Made by a program: the position numbers and the translations under genes
The notes under the pieces: generated by a model
What the model saw: only the letters and a program-made list of their open reading frames with translations
Told to the model about the DNA's origin: nothing
Database searches by the model: none
Assembly (NCBI GenBank): GCA_002339015.1
Contig: DDJC01000032.1
Location: 13,216 to 45,779, forward strand
Origin: Burkholderiales bacterium UBA1834
GTDB lineage: Bacteria > Pseudomonadota > Gammaproteobacteria > Burkholderiales > Burkholderiaceae_C
Reading direction: 5' to 3'
Length of the DNA stretch: 32,564 nt
Shown: in pieces, positions 25,952 through 32,564 of the stretch
Position numbering within the stretch: position 1 is the stretch's first letter
How the letters are laid out: each line of letters opens with the position of its first letter

Positions 25952-28804
25952 ATGAATCCCCAGCATCCCCGCCGTGCACACGCATGGCCGGCAGCACTGC
26001 GCCTGTTGTCCGGCGCCGCCGCAGCCACCTTGCTCGCACTGGGCGCCCCGGCACCGTCCGCGCAGGCCGCCCCCAACTTCATCGCCTTCGAGAGCGGGCA
26101 CGTCCGCCCGATCGCCCAGTCGCCCGACGGCACGCGCCTGTTTGCCGTGAACACGCCCAACAACACGCTGGACGTGTTCAACATCACCCCTGCCGGGCTG
26201 CAGCTGTTCGCCCGCGTGCCCGTGGGCCTGGAGCCCGTGGCCGTGGCCGCCCGCACCGACAACGAGGTCTGGGTGGTGAACCACCTGTCCGACAGCGTCA
26301 GCGTGGTCAGCATGGACGGCGCGCCGCGCGTGGTGCGCACACTGCTGGTCGGCGATGAACCGCGCGACATCGTCTTCGCCGGCTCGCCGGCGCGGGCTTT
26401 CGTCACCACCGCCCACCGGGGCCAGCACCTCACCGACCCATCGCTCAAGGGCGTGCCGGGCGCGGGCGATCCCAAGCTGACCACCGAAGGCATCGGCCGT
26501 GCGGATGTCTGGGTGTTCAACCCCGCGGTGCTGGGCAACGCGGTGGGCGGCGTGCCGCTGCGCATCATGAGCTTCTTCGCGGACACGCCCCGCGCGCTGG
26601 CCGTCAGCCCCGACCGCAACACCGTCTATGTGGCCGCGTTCAAGTCCGGCAACCAGACCTCCTCCATCAACGAGGAACTGGTGTGCGACGGGTTCAAGGT
26701 CAACATGCCCTGCATCGTCAAGACCAAGATCATGCCGGGTGGCCGCCTGGGACCCGAGACCAATGCCGAGGGCAAGCCCGCACCCAAGACGGGCCTGCTG
26801 GTCAAGTACAACCGCGACAAGAAGCGCTGGGAGGATGAGCTGGGCCGCAACTGGAACAACGGCGTCGAGTTCACCCTGCCCGACAAGGACGTGTTCGCCG
26901 TGGATGCCAACAAGCTCACCGAGAAGGTGGCCTTCCCGCACGTGGGCACCGTGCTGTTCAACATGGCCGTCAACCCGGTGACGGGGGCCGTGTACGTGTC
27001 GAACACCGAGGCCAACAACATGGTGCGCTTCGAGGGCCCCGGGCACTACACGGGCTCGACCCTCCAGGGCAAGCTGGCGCTGTCGCGGGTGACCGTGATC
27101 GCCAATGGCCAGGTGGCGCCCCGCCACCTCAACAAGCACATCGACTACGGCAAGCTGGCCAGCCAGCCCGGCTTCGATGCCACCGCCAAGGAGCACAGCC
27201 TGGCCACGCCGCTGGACATGACCGTGAGCCGCGACGGCCGCACGCTGTACGTGGCCGCCTTCGGCTCCAGCCGCATCGGCGTGTTCAATACGGGCGAGAT
27301 CGAGGCCGACACCTTCAACCCGCGCACGGCCAGCAGCCACTACATCACCGTCAGCGGCGGCGGCCCCAGCGGCCTGGTGCTCGACGAAGCCCGCAACCGC
27401 CTGTACGTGATGACCCGCTTCGACAACGCGATCAAGGTGATCAACCTGAGCACGCGCACCGAGGTGGCCCAGGCCACCCTGGCCAACCCGGAGCCCGCCC
27501 ACATCGTCAACGGCCGCCCCTTCCTGTACGACGCGCGCCGCTCGTCGGCCAACGGCGAGGCCTCGTGCGCCTCGTGCCACATCTTCGGCGATGTGGATGA
27601 CCTGGCCTGGGACCTGGGCGACCCGGACGGCGTGGTCACCAAGAGCCCCATCCCCGGCAAGTTCGTCGACAAGATCCAGTTCAACATCGCCAAGGTGATC
27701 TTCGGCGTGCAGAACAAGATCAATGGCAGCGACGACCCGAAGGACTTCCACCCCATGAAGGGCCCCATGGTCACGCAGACGCTGCGCGGCATGGTCAACT
27801 CCGGTGCCATGCACTGGCGCGGCGACCGCGCCGTGGGTGTGTTCGGCACCTCGGCCAAGGATGCCACCGTGTCGTTCAAGAACTTCGCCGTGGCCTTCTC
27901 CGGCCTGCTGGGCAACACGCGGGACATGACCGAGGCCGAGATGCAGGCCTTCGCCGACTTCCAGCTCGCGGTGATGATGCCGCCCAACCCCATCCGCAAT
28001 CTGGACAACTCACTGACCGCCGCCCAGAAACGCGGCTCGGATTTCTACTTCGGCGACCGCCCCTCCGATGGCTTCAAGATCATCGTCAACGGCGAATCGA
28101 TCACGCCCAACAACAACTGCAACGGCTGCCACACGGTCGACGCGGCCAAGGGCATGTACGGCACCGGCGGCGACCAGAGCTTCGAAGGCATCTCGCAGAT
28201 CGTGAAGGTGCCCCAGCTACGCAACATGTACGCCAAGATCGGCCGCTTCGGCTCGCCCGCCATCCCCTTCGCCTCGGCGCCCGGCACGGGCCATCTGGGC
28301 GATCAGGTCCGCGGCTATGGCTTCGTGCACGACGGCACGGCCGACACGCTGGCGCACTTCTTTACGGTACGCGTGTTCCAGCCCACGCTGAACTCGGGCT
28401 TCCCGCTGATCAACCCCAACGGCATGCGGCGCGACGTGTCCGACTTCATGCACGTCATGGACAGCGACCTGGCGCCCATCGTGGGCCAGCAGGTGACCTT
28501 GTCGGCCGCCAACGCGGCAGCCGCCGGGGCTCGCGTCACCTTGCTGATCCAGCGAGCGCGTACGGCCTTCGTCTCCAAGGAGCTGGGCGGCGCGGTGACC
28601 GAATGCGATCTGGTGGCGCAGGTGGTCGAGGCCGGCGTCAGGCGCGGGTATGTCTACGAGGCAGGCAGCAGCAGCTTCGTGGCCGCAGACGGCAGCCGCC
28701 GCACGGATGCCGCGCTGCGAACCCTGGCCACCACGGCTGGCCAGGAAGTCACCTACACCTGCACCCCGCCCGGCTCGGGCAAACGCATCGCGTACAACAG
28801 CTGA
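25952..28804 (+). CDS. Exported beta-propeller / diheme cytochrome c fusion protein
   Basis: A 950-residue secreted protein of unknown role. A signal peptide (cut near AQA, residue 39) leads to a propeller of YVTN type: repeats such as SPDGTRLFAVNTPNNTLDVF, RTDNEVWVVNHLSDSVSVV and SRDGRTLYVAAFGSSRIGVF run to about residue 520. Two heme-c motifs follow: CASCH (539-543) and CNGCH (723-727). Between and after them, MKGPMVTQTLRGM and GYGFVHDGTADTLAHFF are segments seen in diheme peroxidase/MauG-like cytochromes. The open frame extends upstream to 25574, but GAGGAG at 25939-25944 is 7 nt before the ATG at 25952 and the signal peptide starts there. Electron transfer or peroxidase-like chemistry in the periplasm is an inference. 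RoxA-type oxygenases share two CxxCH motifs but lack the propeller. Confidence 0.88.
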   Translation: MNPQHPRRAHAWPAALRLLSGAAAATLLALGAPAPSAQAAPNFIAFESGHVRPIAQSPDGTRLFAVNTPNNTLDVFNITPAGLQLFARVPVGLEPVAVAARTDNEVWVVNHLSDSVSVVSMDGAPRVVRTLLVGDEPRDIVFAGSPARAFVTTAHRGQHLTDPSLKGVPGAGDPKLTTEGIGRADVWVFNPAVLGNAVGGVPLRIMSFFADTPRALAVSPDRNTVYVAAFKSGNQTSSINEELVCDGFKVNMPCIVKTKIMPGGRLGPETNAEGKPAPKTGLLVKYNRDKKRWEDELGRNWNNGVEFTLPDKDVFAVDANKLTEKVAFPHVGTVLFNMAVNPVTGAVYVSNTEANNMVRFEGPGHYTGSTLQGKLALSRVTVIANGQVAPRHLNKHIDYGKLASQPGFDATAKEHSLATPLDMTVSRDGRTLYVAAFGSSRIGVFNTGEIEADTFNPRTASSHYITVSGGGPSGLVLDEARNRLYVMTRFDNAIKVINLSTRTEVAQATLANPEPAHIVNGRPFLYDARRSSANGEASCASCHIFGDVDDLAWDLGDPDGVVTKSPIPGKFVDKIQFNIAKVIFGVQNKINGSDDPKDFHPMKGPMVTQTLRGMVNSGAMHWRGDRAVGVFGTSAKDATVSFKNFAVAFSGLLGNTRDMTEAEMQAFADFQLAVMMPPNPIRNLDNSLTAAQKRGSDFYFGDRPSDGFKIIVNGESITPNNNCNGCHTVDAAKGMYGTGGDQSFEGISQIVKVPQLRNMYAKIGRFGSPAIPFASAPGTGHLGDQVRGYGFVHDGTADTLAHFFTVRVFQPTLNSGFPLINPNGMRRDVSDFMHVMDSDLAPIVGQQVTLSAANAAAAGARVTLLIQRARTAFVSKELGGAVTECDLVAQVVEAGVRRGYVYEAGSSSFVAADGSRRTDAALRTLATTAGQEVTYTCTPPGSGKRIAYNS

Positions 28805-28866
28805 TCAAGCCATGGGCCGAACGACCCATGCCGATGTCACCTGCCTGTTTTATGGGCAAACCAGTG

Positions 28867-28885
28867 GCCTTCCCAGGGGGAAGGC
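28867..28885 (+). terminator. Hairpin after the cytochrome gene
   Basis: GCCTTCCC pairs perfectly with GGGAAGGC around the 3-nt loop AGG, followed by TGCTTGTCCTT. It lies 63 nt past the stop codon; a smaller stem CATGGG/CCCATG (28811-28830) precedes it. The U-tract is poor, so termination is only probable. Confidence 0.45.
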
Positions 28886-28911
28886 TGCTTGTCCTTGGCT
28901 TGACCACAAAC

Positions 28912-28934
28912 TTGTCCACAGGATTCGTGGACAA
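28912..28934 (-). terminator. Hairpin after the DUF4256 gene
   Basis: TTGTCCAC pairs perfectly with GTGGACAA around a 7-nt loop. On the minus strand it starts 19 nt after the DUF4256 stop and is followed by GTTTGT. Placement suits a terminator; the T run is short. Confidence 0.5.
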
Positions 28935-28952
28935 CTTCAGGCTTCGCTCACA

Positions 28953-29504
28953 TCACACCCTGAGCAGCCCCCGAAAACCTCGGGCGGCATAGTACGACTG
29001 CGCCCCGTTGTGATAGGTGAAGACCTGGCCATAACGCCGGTCACAGAACAGTGCCCCGCCCTGTGCGCGGACGTCACTGGGCGTGGCGATCCAGCTGGAT
29101 GTCTTCAGGTCGAACGCACCGAGCGTCTGCAACTGCCGGTACATCGCTTCGGTGAGCAGCTCGATGCCCATCGCTTCAGCCATCTCGACAGCGCTCGATT
29201 CGGGGCGATGTTCCTTGCGGGCCAGCCGCGCCTGGCCGTCGTAGCAGAGGCTGCGCCGCCCCACCGGGCTTTCCGCCACGCAATCGCAGAACAGGAATTG
29301 GCCCGAGCCCTTGTCCTGCCCGATGACATCGGGCTCGCCACCGGTGGCCTCCATCTGCTGCAGCGCTGACAGCGCCTTGGCGTCGTTGTCCAGCCGGGCC
29401 GCCACGGCCGCCCAGGCCATGTCCGCATGGCGGGGCCTGTGCTGCTCGAAGCGCGCCTGAAGCACCTGGATCAGGGCCTCGAAGTCCTTCGGATGCTTCG
29501 TCAT
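28953..29504 (-). CDS. DUF4256 domain protein
   Basis: A 183-residue soluble protein spanning the whole of a DUF4256 domain. Recognisable segments are LQARFEQHRPRHADMAWAAV near the start, ATGGEPDVIGQD, FCDCVAESP, and SSWIATPSDVRAQGGALFCD followed by YGQVFTYHNGAQSYYAARGF at the end. No signal peptide or membrane segment is present. The biochemical role of the family is not known to me. It is convergent with the cytochrome gene and divergent from the siderophore receptor, so it appears monocistronic. Confidence 0.85.
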   Translation of the reverse strand: MTKHPKDFEALIQVLQARFEQHRPRHADMAWAAVAARLDNDAKALSALQQMEATGGEPDVIGQDKGSGQFLFCDCVAESPVGRRSLCYDGQARLARKEHRPESSAVEMAEAMGIELLTEAMYRQLQTLGAFDLKTSSWIATPSDVRAQGGALFCDRRYGQVFTYHNGAQSYYAARGFRGLLRV

Positions 29505-29624
29505 GTGCGGGCACTCCCAACGTGGTCACATCTGATTGATTGATTGAAGCTGACGCCGAAATCATGCCTTGCGGCATGCCGGACTGCATTGCCCCAGTGT
29601 TGCAGGCCGTCCACGCATGATAAA

Positions 29625-29643
29625 GATAATGAGAACAATTATC
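29625..29643. promoter_or_regulatory. Fur box upstream of the siderophore receptor
   Basis: GATAATGAGAACAATTATC matches 16 of 19 positions of the classic Fur consensus GATAATGATAATCATTATC. It lies 96 bp before the receptor ATG. GATAAT at its left edge could itself be a -10 element (TTGCAG at 29600, 19-bp spacer), or TAGAAT at 29653-29658 could be. Iron-dependent repression of the receptor by Fur is a confident inference. Confidence 0.85.
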
Positions 29644-29738
29644 ACCATCCATTAGAATCAACATCTTTCTCATCCTTGCGAGCCCGGCAATTGTTCAGCC
29701 CCGGCTGTCTGACCGTCTCCTGCTTTTCCGTGAAGATC

Positions 29739-31994
29739 ATGTCCACCCTTTCATCCGTTCATGCAGTTTCTCCTCGGCTGATCGCCAAACTGATCCCCAT
29801 CTCTTCTGCAGCCTGCATGTGCTGCGCCGCCTGGGCGCAGGAAGCGCAGACCGAAGCAGCCCTGCCCACCATTTCAGTGAAAGCCGCTCGCAACCCCCTG
29901 GACGCCTGGGACACTTCGCGCGCCAAGGGTCCGGCCAAGACTTCCATTGGCCTGCCGCTGACGCCGCGCGAAACCCCGCAATCGGTGAGCTCGGTCACCC
30001 GCGAACAGATCGAGCAGCGCTCACTGACCAGCGTAGACGCGGTGCTGCGCGGCACCACCGGCGTGCATGTGAGCTTCTATGACACGCAGCGCCCGCTGTA
30101 CTACTCACGCGGCTTCCTGATCACCGACTTCCAGGTCGACGGCCTGCCCACCTTCAGCAACAGCACCAACCAGGAGTTCGACACCGCCCTGTACGAGCGC
30201 GTGGAGATCGTGCGCGGCGCCAACGGCATCCTGACCGGCGTGGGCACCCCCTCGGCCACCATCAACTTGATCCGCAAGCGCCCGACGCGCACCTTCGGCG
30301 GCACGGCCTCCGTCACGGTGGGCAGCTGGGACTACTACCGCGGCGAGGTGGACGTGAACGTGCCGCTGAACCAGGACGGCAGCGTGCGCAGCCGCTGGGT
30401 GGTGGCACCGCAGAAGCGCCACAGCTTCCGCGACCGCTACGAAGAAGAGAAATACGCGCTGCTCGGCGTGATCGAGGCCGATGTGGGGCGCGATACCGTG
30501 GTCTCGGTGGGTTACCAGCGTCAGAAGAACGATCCGAAGGCGGGCATCTGGGGGGCGATCCCTCGATTCAACGCCGATGGTGGGCTGGCCGATCTGCCGA
30601 GGTCGACCAGCTTCTCGCCCGACTGGACGCGCTGGTCACGTGAGTCAGGCACGCTTTACGCGACGATCGAGCACAAGCTCAGCCAAGATTGGTCTTTTGC
30701 GGCCAGCCTCAATCACACCGAAGGCAAGACATTCAGCCTGCGCACCTATGGATCCGGCCTCCTGGTCAGGCCCACCCCCACGACCGTCACGATCCTGCCT
30801 CCGTTCCCCGACAGTGAGACAGGTTCCGGGATGTACCTCTATGGTGCAGTGGGCGGAGGCAAGGAAACCATGAATACGCTGGACGCCCGCCTGTCAGGTC
30901 AATTCGATTTAGGTGGCCATCGGCACGACCTCTTCGTGGGCTTCAGCAGCCTTCGCACGGACACTCGCACCGATAGTTATACCGACTTGGCGCGGGATCC
31001 GACGCGATACGTCTACGCCATTCCCAATGTCTATGCCTGGGACGGTTCCGCGCCACGACCTGTCTATTCCCGCACTGGAGCCTTCAACGAGCAGCAGACG
31101 AGCCAGGATGCCATCTATGGCTCGGCTCGTTGGCGTCTTGCTGAGCCGCTGTCTTTGTTGACGGGCGTCCGATTCACCAACTGGCGTCGTCATACCGACT
31201 ACTATGGGGTCAATGGCGCGCGGACGAATGTAAGCACGACCAACAGGCAAAGACAGTCGTTAGGCCGAGAGGCCACGCCATACGTCGGCGTGGTCTACGA
31301 TCTCAACGAGCACCTGTCAGCCTACGCAAGCCACACCGGCATCTTCAACCCGCAGAACTACAAGGACCGCAACGACAGGCCGCTGGACCCGGTTAAAGGC
31401 AGCAGTAAAGAGATTGGCATCAAGGGCGAATGGCCAGAGCAAGGCATCTCCGGCTCGTTCGCTTTCTTTGAGGTCAAGCAGGACAACTACGGCGTGCGGG
31501 ATGGCAATTTACGGGTGCCCAGTGACAGCACTGCGTGGGCTTACGTCGCCGTGAACGGTACGAAGACCTTTGGCTGGGAAGCCGACATGGCCGCGCAGCT
31601 GAGCTCCAACTGGCGAGCCACCGCTGGTGTGACGCGTGTGAAGACCACCCGCAACCCATCCGACCTGACCTATGCCAACCTGCCCGAGTGGCTGGTCAAG
31701 TTGGGCACGCAGTACCGCGCGTCCGGCGCTCTGCGACCGCTTGAGGTCGGGGCTGACCTGGTCTGGCAGGGCCGCATGGACGCTGTCGGCATCGATAGCC
31801 CCTCGGGCAAGGTCAAGATCACACAATCGCCATTCGGTCTGCTCAATCTCAACGCCAGCTGGCGTTTTACCGAATCCACCAGCCTCAATCTGGCCGTCAC
31901 CAACGCCCTGGACAAGACCTACTGGGCCACGCTGGACTATGCCAACTACGGTGACCCGCGCTTCGTCAGCCTGACGCTGCGCACAAGGTTCTGA
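29739..31994 (+). CDS. TonB-dependent siderophore receptor
   Basis: A 751-residue outer-membrane receptor. A signal peptide (cut after AWA, residue 33) is unusual for its cysteines (ACMCC). A TonB box LPTISVKA (42-49) is followed by a plug domain (PLTPRETPQSVSSVTREQIE, then RGFLITDFQVDGLP and ERVEIVRGANGILTGVG). A 22-strand barrel follows, ending in DYANYGDPRFVSLTLRTRF with terminal Phe. It is of the ferric-siderophore (FhuE/FpvA-like) class without an N-terminal signalling domain. The frame is open from 29544, but the Fur box and signal peptide place the start at 29739. Codon use between about 30600 and 31600 is less GC-biased than at both ends, suggesting a replaced barrel segment. The ligand is unknown. 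Confidence 0.92.
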   Translation: MSTLSSVHAVSPRLIAKLIPISSAACMCCAAWAQEAQTEAALPTISVKAARNPLDAWDTSRAKGPAKTSIGLPLTPRETPQSVSSVTREQIEQRSLTSVDAVLRGTTGVHVSFYDTQRPLYYSRGFLITDFQVDGLPTFSNSTNQEFDTALYERVEIVRGANGILTGVGTPSATINLIRKRPTRTFGGTASVTVGSWDYYRGEVDVNVPLNQDGSVRSRWVVAPQKRHSFRDRYEEEKYALLGVIEADVGRDTVVSVGYQRQKNDPKAGIWGAIPRFNADGGLADLPRSTSFSPDWTRWSRESGTLYATIEHKLSQDWSFAASLNHTEGKTFSLRTYGSGLLVRPTPTTVTILPPFPDSETGSGMYLYGAVGGGKETMNTLDARLSGQFDLGGHRHDLFVGFSSLRTDTRTDSYTDLARDPTRYVYAIPNVYAWDGSAPRPVYSRTGAFNEQQTSQDAIYGSARWRLAEPLSLLTGVRFTNWRRHTDYYGVNGARTNVSTTNRQRQSLGREATPYVGVVYDLNEHLSAYASHTGIFNPQNYKDRNDRPLDPVKGSSKEIGIKGEWPEQGISGSFAFFEVKQDNYGVRDGNLRVPSDSTAWAYVAVNGTKTFGWEADMAAQLSSNWRATAGVTRVKTTRNPSDLTYANLPEWLVKLGTQYRASGALRPLEVGADLVWQGRMDAVGIDSPSGKVKITQSPFGLLNLNASWRFTESTSLNLAVTNALDKTYWATLDYANYGDPRFVSLTLRTRF

Positions 31995-32026
31995 CCCCCG
32001 CAGCGGGTTGGCGCTGGCTTGGAGAC

Positions 32027-32117
32027 CTTTTAAGCCTCCAGGAGGGCACCAACACTGGCCATGAAAATGGCGAAGCCATGGCCAGTGTTGGCGTCCGCGT
32101 TGAACCGACAGTTAGGC
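32027..32117 (-). repeat. attC-like site (integron recombination site), one end degenerate
   Basis: Read on the minus strand, GCCTAAC (32117-32111) fits the R'' core RYYYAAC. GTTCAACGCGGACG follows, then a 15-bp perfect stem, CCAACACTGGCCATG (minus 32091-32077) with CATGGCCAGTGTTGG (32063-32049), around a 13-nt loop. The expected partner core GTTRRRY is missing; the nearest match is CTTAAAA at 32033-32027. Total length of 91 bp is within the attC range. The site lies just downstream of the minus-strand gene 32162-32533, where an attC should be. It could instead be a plain terminator-like hairpin; the core heptamer at both ends of the gene argues for attC. Confidence 0.6.
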
Positions 32118-32161
32118 TGGGGAGCGAAGGCACGACGGTGCAACCAGTACAGACTGAAAAA

Positions 32162-32533
32162 TTATGAGATGCCATGCTTCTCCCTCAGGTATGCCGAAAG
32201 ATGCATTCCGAAGCCCTTCTCGATCACCTGTTTGGCTGTCGGTAGGTACTTGTCAACGTGCTCAGGGCTTAGGTACGCAAAGTCTTCAAATGGTTTGTGG
32301 CAGCATGGACAGGCAAGCCGTTCGCTTGCCGAACTGAGAAAGGCATCTTGCGTCTTTCCGAGATCACTCAGATCAACGTACCAAGTCTCGCATTCGTAGC
32401 ACTGCACCCAGATGTGGCCGCACGCAGAGCAGCGCACGAAAACAAGATCCTCGTCGCCACAGCACTTGAAATGTGCGTACTCGACATCTTGGTCCGTCAG
32501 TAGTTCTGGATTCTTCGGTGCAATGTCGCTCAT
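32162..32533 (-). CDS. Small cysteine-rich protein, probable integron cassette gene
   Basis: A 123-residue soluble protein of no recognised family. Cysteines form CSAC (35-38), CYEC (45-48) and CPCC (75-78), with CC at 24-25, a zinc-ribbon-like layout. The rest is acidic and aromatic (SPEHVDKYLPTAKQVIEKGF). There is no signal peptide. The gene is clearly lower in GC than its neighbours and uses codons they avoid. The ATG at 32533 follows a GTTAGGC core site by only 10 nt, and an attC-like element follows the stop: the layout of a mobile gene cassette. With no clear ribosome binding site, translation may depend on an upstream cassette promoter. Function unknown; metal binding is inferred from the cysteine pairs only. 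Confidence 0.75.
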   Translation of the reverse strand: MSDIAPKNPELLTDQDVEYAHFKCCGDEDLVFVRCSACGHIWVQCYECETWYVDLSDLGKTQDAFLSSASERLACPCCHKPFEDFAYLSPEHVDKYLPTAKQVIEKGFGMHLSAYLREKHGIS

Positions 32534-32543
32534 GTTTTGTGTG

Positions 32544-32550
32544 GCCTAAC
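32544..32550 (-). repeat. Integron core site (R' of the preceding attC)
   Basis: On the minus strand GTTAGGC fits the consensus GTTRRRY, the integron crossover heptamer, placed 10 nt before the cassette start codon. It is the exact reverse complement of the GCCTAAC heptamer at the far end of the cassette. The 14 bases to its right are consistent with part of another attC, but the window ends there. Confidence 0.6.
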
Positions 32551-32564
32551 GAGGCTGCAGGAAT

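Noticed and set aside
25922..27814. A 630-codon minus-strand frame opposite the cytochrome fusion gene
   Set aside because: Shadow frame rich in His, Gly and Val; the plus-strand protein has a signal peptide, propeller repeats and heme motifs.
25952..28804. Assignment as rubber oxygenase RoxA/RoxB because of two CxxCH motifs
   Set aside because: The protein is far longer, has a propeller half, and the regions around the hemes look like generic diheme peroxidase-type cytochromes.
28912..28934. Inverted pair resembling DnaA boxes (TTGTCCACA), possible replication-linked site
   Set aside because: Only two near-matches in one palindrome, no AT-rich region or replication genes nearby; a terminator for the DUF4256 gene explains it better.
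29534..29547. GATT tandem repeat in the receptor promoter region, possible phase-variation tract
   Set aside because: Only about three and a half units and outside the likely promoter; too short to slip often.
1..32564. CRISPR arrays, tRNA or rRNA genes, insertion sequences
   Set aside because: No regularly spaced repeats, cloverleaf sequences, rRNA stretches or transposase motifs were seen on either strand.

Overview
The window is a GC-rich, densely coded stretch of bacterial chromosome. Strong G/C preference at third codon positions, long spurious antisense reading frames, a PEP-CTERM protein, a LivKHMGF transporter next to acyl-CoA genes, and a pcm-tolC pair together suggest a betaproteobacterium of the order Burkholderiales (Aquabacterium/Leptothrix/Rubrivivax-like). 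This placement comes from protein flavour and gene order, not from a marker gene.

Region 1 (1-12428, mostly minus strand) concerns uptake and activation of carboxylic acids. It holds a truncated acyl-CoA dehydrogenase, a FadB/FadJ-type hydratase/dehydrogenase, a complete branched-chain-amino-acid-type ABC importer (binding protein, two permeases, two ATPases), an AMP-forming fatty acyl-CoA ligase, a nitroreductase and a hotdog thioesterase. A plus-strand PEP-CTERM protein sits alone between the beta-oxidation gene and the transporter. Terminators are visible after the FadJ-like gene and after the ligase.

Region 2 (12429-19767, plus strand) is an efflux block. A TetR regulator with a near-perfect operator over its own promoter is followed by an RND membrane-fusion protein and an RND pump, then pcm and a TolC-family outer membrane channel. 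Region 3 (19742-25687, minus strand) is the complete ligase-associated DNA repair cluster: exonuclease, ATP-dependent DNA ligase, Lhr-like helicase and PdeM nuclease. Each junction overlaps by exactly 4 bp, and the last gene overlaps the 3' end of tolC.

Region 4 (25688-32564) is more accessory in character. It contains a 950-residue exported protein joining a beta-propeller to a diheme cytochrome c module, a DUF4256 protein, and a TonB-dependent siderophore receptor behind a good Fur box, whose central part has codon use unlike its ends. At the right edge, a small low-GC cysteine-rich gene is bounded by GTTAGGC/GCCTAAC core sites and a long stem-loop, the layout of an integron gene cassette with a partly decayed attC site. 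This is the most unusual feature here. No integrase is in view, so it may be the edge of a cassette array continuing to the right.

No tRNA, rRNA, CRISPR array or transposase was recognised.
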